From contig NZ_CP090949.1 of assembly GCF_023823125.1 (NCBI RefSeq), positions 1,574,001-1,638,000 of the forward strand: a stretch of DNA of 64,000 bases, in the 5' to 3' direction. Source of the stretch: Erythrobacter aurantius (GTDB lineage: Bacteria > Pseudomonadota > Alphaproteobacteria > Sphingomonadales > Sphingomonadaceae). A program made the translations under genes and the position numbers. The notes below the pieces were generated by a model. It ran no database searches. It saw only the letters and a list, made by a program, of their open reading frames with translations, and was not told the DNA's origin. Every line of letters begins with the position of its first letter. Within the stretch, counting starts at the first letter, position 1. Shown here in pieces: positions 60,789 to 64,000 of this stretch.

Positions 60789-61679
60789 TCAGAGGTAGAG
60801 TCTGGCTCCTTCATGATGGTTGTTTGATGGGATGGCAACGTGTCTGGGGGCATGCCCCCAGACACGTTGGCCGGCGATCTCGGCGGGGGTCTTCCCGCCC
60901 AGTTTCGAGTGTGGCCTGACCGTGTTGTAATCGTGTCGCCAGGCGGCCAGCACGAACCGGGCATGGGCCAGCGAGGTGAACAGCGTCTCGTTGAGGCATT
61001 CGTCGCGCAGGCGGCCATTGAAGCTCTCCACGAAGCCGTTCTGCATTGGCTTTCCCGGTGCGATGTAGTGCCACTCGACCCTGCGCTCCTGCGACCAGCG
61101 CAGGATGGCCGACGAGGTCAGTTCGGTGCCATTGTCGCTGACCACCGTATGCGGCTTTCCCCGGATGCCGATAAGGCTGGTCAGTTCCCGCGCTACCCGA
61201 GCACCCGACAGCGACGTATCGGCCACCAGCGCCAGGCACTCGCGCGTGTAGTCATCGACCACGCACAGGATACGGAAGCGCCGACCGCAGATCAGGCTGT
61301 CGGAGACGAAGTCGAGCGACCAACGCTGGTTCGGGCCGTCCGGCAGCACCATCGGCCTGCGCGTGCCCAAGGCCCTTTTCCGGCCGCCACGGCGACGCAC
61401 GCGCAGCCCCTCCTCCCGGTAGATGCGCAGCAGCTTCTTGTGGTTGGGCCTGATGCCTTCCCGCGCCAGAAGGTAGCCCAGGCGGCGATAGCCGAACCGG
61501 CGGCGTTCCGCCGCCAGCTCGCGCAGCCGTTGCCGCAGCGCCCCGTCATCTGGCCTTGTAGGCTCGTAACGGATTACCCTGCGGCTCACACCAACCAGTG
61601 CACACGCCCGACGCTCGCTCACCCCGTGATGCTCCCGGGCATAGGCGACGGCTTCCCGCTTGGCGCCGGGCGTTACCAT
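60789..61679 (-). CDS. IS3-family transposase OrfB (DDE integrase)
   Basis: 296 residues. The catalytic triad is D123 in [10 protein letters not shown]182 in VVSDNGTE and E218 in [10 protein letters not shown], with D-59-D-35-E spacing typical of IS3. The N-terminal helix-turn-helix [18 protein letters not shown] also fits. OrfB is normally made as an OrfAB fusion by -1 frameshifting at the A7 run (61679-61685), where its own ATG also lies. The frame is intact. Confidence 0.95.
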   Translation of the reverse strand: MVTPGAKREAVAYAREHHGVSERRACALVGVSRRVIRYEPTRPDDGALRQRLRELAAERRRFGYRRLGYLLAREGIRPNHKKLLRIYREEGLRVRRRGGRKRALGTRRPMVLPDGPNQRWSLDFVSDSLICGRRFRILCVVDDYTRECLALVADTSLSGARVARELTSLIGIRGKPHTVVSDNGTELTSSAILRWSQERRVEWHYIAPGKPMQNGFVESFNGRLRDECLNETLFTSLAHARFVLAAWRHDYNTVRPHSKLGGKTPAEIAGQRVWGHAPRHVAIPSNNHHEGARLYL

Positions 61680-61939
61680 TTTTTTGATGCCAGATCCTTC
61701 AGCACCGCGTTGTCCAACATCGCCTCGGCCAGCAGCTTCTTCAGCCGCGAGTTCTCCTCCTCGAGCGATCGCAGCCGCCGGGCCTCGGACACCTCGAGCC
61801 CGCCGAACTTAGACTTCCACTTGTAGAACGTCGCCGAGCTGATCCCGTGGCGGCGGCAGACCTCAGTCGTCGCCATGCCCGCTTCCTGCTCCTTCAAGAT
61901 CGCAATGATCTGCTCTTCGTTGAACCTGCTTCGCTTCAT
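61673..61939 (-). CDS. IS3-family transposase OrfA (DNA-binding)
   Basis: 88 residues. [21 protein letters not shown] and [21 protein letters not shown] form the helix-turn-helix, followed by a leucine-zipper-like coil ([20 protein letters not shown]). The end LASKKW overlaps OrfB. The slippery A AAA AAA heptamer at 61685-61679 would shift readers by -1 into OrfB to give the active OrfAB transposase. Confidence 0.95.
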   Translation of the reverse strand: MKRSRFNEEQIIAILKEQEAGMATTEVCRRHGISSATFYKWKSKFGGLEVSEARRLRSLEEENSRLKKLLAEAMLDNAVLKDLASKKW

Positions 61940-63509
61940 ATCGTCCGACTCCTTGCGTCAGACTCTACCAAAAAGCGGTCACATTTCAGGGGAGCACGTC
62001 ACCTACATTCGACGTGATCTCCCATTCCTCCACATCGCCCAGGGTCAACGTCCTGTCGACACGCGCATGTTCGTAGGGAACGCCGTCGATGCTCAGGACC
62101 GCTGAGCCATCATCATTGTCGACAATGCTGAAGGTGACGTGCTGCCGGCCGGTAATCTCATCATCAAGCACGGGTTTACGCCAAGCAAAGGAATAGAGCG
62201 AAAAGTCATCCTTCAGATCAGCGACAACCTTGCTGCGGACCTCAGGATCATCAATCTTCAGTTCGGCAGCCTTGATCAGCGTCTCCGCAAGCAATTCCGT
62301 GACATTCCCTGCCGGAGCAGTCTCTCCGGAAACCTCGAATATGGCGAGAATGCGTTCCTGATTAGGTATTCTGCCCCAGACGGCGTTGTTGATGACGCAA
62401 TAGGAGCCTGGCTCTTCAAAATAGGCCAAGGCATCGAACCGCGAGCCGGCGGTCAGCCTTGAGCTTTCGACCTTCCTCATCGAATAACGCGTCAATCCGT
62501 CGTCGGCAAAATGGAACTGTTCAATCGGATCACCCGTGCAATATTCGGCAATCCACTTGTTCTGGTCGCGCCCGGCGACATCTCTAAGATCCGGGGCGCC
62601 TTCGGCCAGCTTGCGGATGCTCATGTCAACCGAGCGGCGAAGCCCTGCATGGATCATCCGAAGGCGATGAAACCGGCCCGTATCGATGCCCGTAATCGTG
62701 GGTTGGACCTTGCCATTGACCCCGGTCAGCCGACCCGATGTCATCTCAGGAAACGGATTGAAAAGCCTGAAGCTTTCTACTGTGCCGACTTCACCGTCTT
62801 CGCATTCCCAAGGTGGAAGATCCCAAGGGGCAATATCAGGGTTTGGACGCCTTCTGGCTTCGCCCTCCTCAAAGCAGCCGTACTGAATTTGGGAGAACAC
62901 CATGATCTGTTCGCCAAAGGCGTTCCCTTCGCCGTCGTTGAACAGAATATCGATGTCGCCCGGTGAAGTTGGCGTCGGAACCCGGTCGCCATCTATGATG
63001 AGCGCGCCAGCCATGCCGGACCCAAGCTGAATGCTCGTCGCGCCGTGCATGTGCGGGTGGTACCAGAACGTCCCCGAAGGATGGTCAGGCGGAATGACGA
63101 ATTCATATTCGAACCGCTCGCCCGGATCGATTGACAGCATCACATTATCGCTGTTCCCGCTGGGCGAAATCCAAAGTCCGTGCGTATGGATGTTGGTGGA
63201 ATTATAGCATCGGTTCTGGGCAATCTGCTCCGCCGAGCAGGGGTCAAGATTGTTGTCGACCGTCAAGCTGAGAACCTGCCCCGGGTTCACCCGCATCACC
63301 GGCGCGACCAGCCCGTCTCCACCTTCTCCCTGAAATGCGCGCAGCTCGACGGCATCCATTTTCTGGGTCCACGGATTGTAGACCTCATCGCTGATCCGCT
63401 CGACCGACAATTCATAATGTGGTGAATTTGATTGTGCCTCAGCACCTGCCGACAACGCTAACGCCGCCACAACAGAACACGCGGCAAAAGCCGCCAACTT
63501 GTTTTTCAT

Positions 63510-64000
63510 TTGGATCGCCCCCCAGCAATTCCATGCGACCCGTTTGACAGGTTAGCGACTGGGACCGGCTTTGTCTCGCAATAGCGGGCTTGAGCAGGGT
63601 GTGTTTCAACCCTTTGCCGACACCGCCATGAATTCAATGAGAGAATTTTTGCCGACAGATTGGTGGTTTTGGTGGGCGCATGGCGATCGCGCCTGCAAGG
63701 TGCCGAAATTCTGGCCGCCTGCCGCAGATTTTCCTACATCGCGCCGCCCCGGTATTACCCGCGCCCGCTCTTTGCCATTGTCAGTCCCGCACACCCTTCG
63801 AACAGGGTGACACTTGCCCCCGTGCAAAGGTGACACTTTGGCGCGTGAAAGAGTGACGCTTTTCCCCGTTCGGGTGACACTCTGCGCGGAAAAGGTGACA
63901 CTCTTGCGCCAAGGGTGACACTTTGCCCGCCAATGGTGACAGAACTTGGGTTTTATCCCTTGGACCGTGTTCCACCTGTTCCACCCTGTTGGGAATCGCT
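63510..64000. other. Gene-free end of window
   Basis: No supported gene is seen. Short frames on both strands (63571-63810 plus, 63606-63836 minus, 63781-63984 minus) carry no recognisable domain, and the last simply reads through the repeat array. The stretch holds the promoter side of the oxidase gene, then the repeat array at 63807-63946, and a tandem TGTTCCACC pair (about 63969-63986). Confidence 0.7.
63807..63946 (+). repeat. Seven iteron-like direct repeats
   Basis: Copies of GTGACACTTTGC-like sequence start at 63807, 63830, 63853, 63874, 63895, 63915 and 63936, spaced 23, 23, 21, 21, 20 and 21 bases, about two helical turns. The core GTGAC is in all seven; the third has GTGACGC and the last diverges after GTGACA. 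Same orientation and near-helical phasing resemble replication iterons or tandem transposase-binding sites. The array may continue beyond the window. Confidence 0.75.

Larger units (their letters stand above)
60769..61995 (-). mobile_element. IS3-family (IS407-type) insertion sequence, 1227 bp
   Basis: Both ends start GCTCCCCTGA read inward, and GTAGAGTCTG recurs 27-37 bases in from each end, marking terminal inverted repeats. The flanking ACGT at 60765-60768 and 61996-61999 is a four-base target duplication, the usual size for the IS407 group. It carries overlapping orfA and orfB on the minus strand. One base of ambiguity remains at each end because ACGT is itself palindromic. Confidence 0.92.
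60452..63509 (-). pseudogene. Multicopper oxidase gene split by an IS element
   Basis: The minus-strand gene begins at 63509 (signal peptide MKNKLAAFAACSVVAALALS) and holds HTHG at residues 108-111 and HPHMHG at 151-156, which bind type-2/3 copper. Its frame is cut at 61996. The rest, from ACGT at 60765-60768 to the stop at 60452, encodes HPFHIHVNPFQV and MHCHFASHGDEGMM, the remaining type-1/2/3 copper ligands. With the element and one target copy removed the two halves join in frame into 608 codons plus stop, so the insertion is recent and the only lesion visible. Bases look less GC-rich than in the neighbours. Without excision the oxidase is truncated and lacks key copper ligands. Confidence 0.93.

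Noticed and set aside
60840..61826. Plus-strand frame inside the IS element
   Set aside because: It is antisense to the OrfB transposase with the D-D-E triad; no independent protein features.
63807..63946. CRISPR array
   Set aside because: Units are only 20-23 bases long with no unique spacers between them and no cas genes nearby; direct iteron-like repeats fit better.
63781..63984. Minus-strand frame of 67 codons across the repeat array
   Set aside because: The protein repeats (VSPLA, ECH) simply reflect the DNA repeats read in frame; no domain or ribosome-binding site.
1..64000. Prophage, rRNA operon or second tRNA cluster
   Set aside because: No phage structural, integrase or rRNA-like sequences were seen; only one tRNA (Phe) is present.

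Overview
The window reads as chromosomal DNA of a GC-rich alphaproteobacterium. Sphingomonadales, most likely Erythrobacteraceae-like, is my inference. It rests on the infA/maf/RNase E-G/yacG/tRNA-Phe order, the two large TonB-dependent receptors, the CYP153-like P450, the WS/DGAT acyltransferase, the ABA4-like and carotenoid-oxygenase genes, the c-di-GMP enzymes and the general codon use. No search was possible, so the family placement comes only from recognised protein motifs.

Layout. 0-5.5 kb: end of a dGTPase-like gene, an NAD(P)-binding protein, an ABA4-like membrane protein, an acyl-CoA ligase, a DUF938 methyltransferase, an entericidin-type lipoprotein that long-ORF searches miss, a DMT exporter and a small membrane protein. 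5.6-8.4 kb: a cassette in which DUF4331-type sequence is spread over two adjacent overlapping genes, followed by a TPR protein. 8.4-9.9 kb: an isolated CpaF/TadA ATPase. 10.2-18.4 kb: a surface-glycan cluster (flippase, methyltransferase, propeller-like unknown, three glycosyltransferases, one GT39-like membrane transferase). 18.6-24.8 kb: a second DMT exporter, glmS, a PAS-GGDEF-EAL protein, and purQ/purS. 25-32.4 kb: a TonB receptor, an M16 protease and a DUF3857/transglutaminase protein. 32.5-35.6 kb: the housekeeping block infA-maf-RNase-yacG-tRNA-Phe-purC, all on the minus strand. 35.8-46 kb: a TonB receptor carrying a large duplicated insert, a hydrolase plus wax-ester-synthase pair, an HI0933-type flavoprotein, uvrC and unknowns. 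46-54 kb: DUF6445, an HD-GYP phosphodiesterase, sodB, an S26-peptidase-like protein with Thr in place of Ser, a carotenoid oxygenase, a universal stress protein and a DUF885 protein. 54-58.6 kb: a PAN-repeat exported protein and a three-gene TadE/TadG operon. 58.7-60.4 kb: a MarR regulator with a CYP153-like P450. 60.4-64 kb: a multicopper oxidase gene cleanly split by an IS3-family (IS407-type) element with a 4-bp target duplication, then a gene-free end holding seven iteron-like direct repeats.

How parts work together. The glycan cluster has what is needed to build and export a polyprenyl-linked surface sugar. The orphan CpaF at 8.4 kb and the TadE/TadG trio at 56 kb may belong to one dispersed Tad pilus system. 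GGDEF-EAL and HD-GYP proteins point to c-di-GMP control of surface life. Two FNR/FixK-type boxes, exact reverse complements of each other, sit at class-II promoter spacing before the universal stress gene and the PAN gene, suggesting oxygen-responsive control. The most unusual items are the terminal iteron array, the receptor with two inserted cysteine modules, the FNR-box pair, the Thr-variant S26-like protein beside sodB, the shared palindromic motif ahead of glmS and the GGDEF-EAL gene, and a probably leaderless, self-repressed marR-P450 operon.
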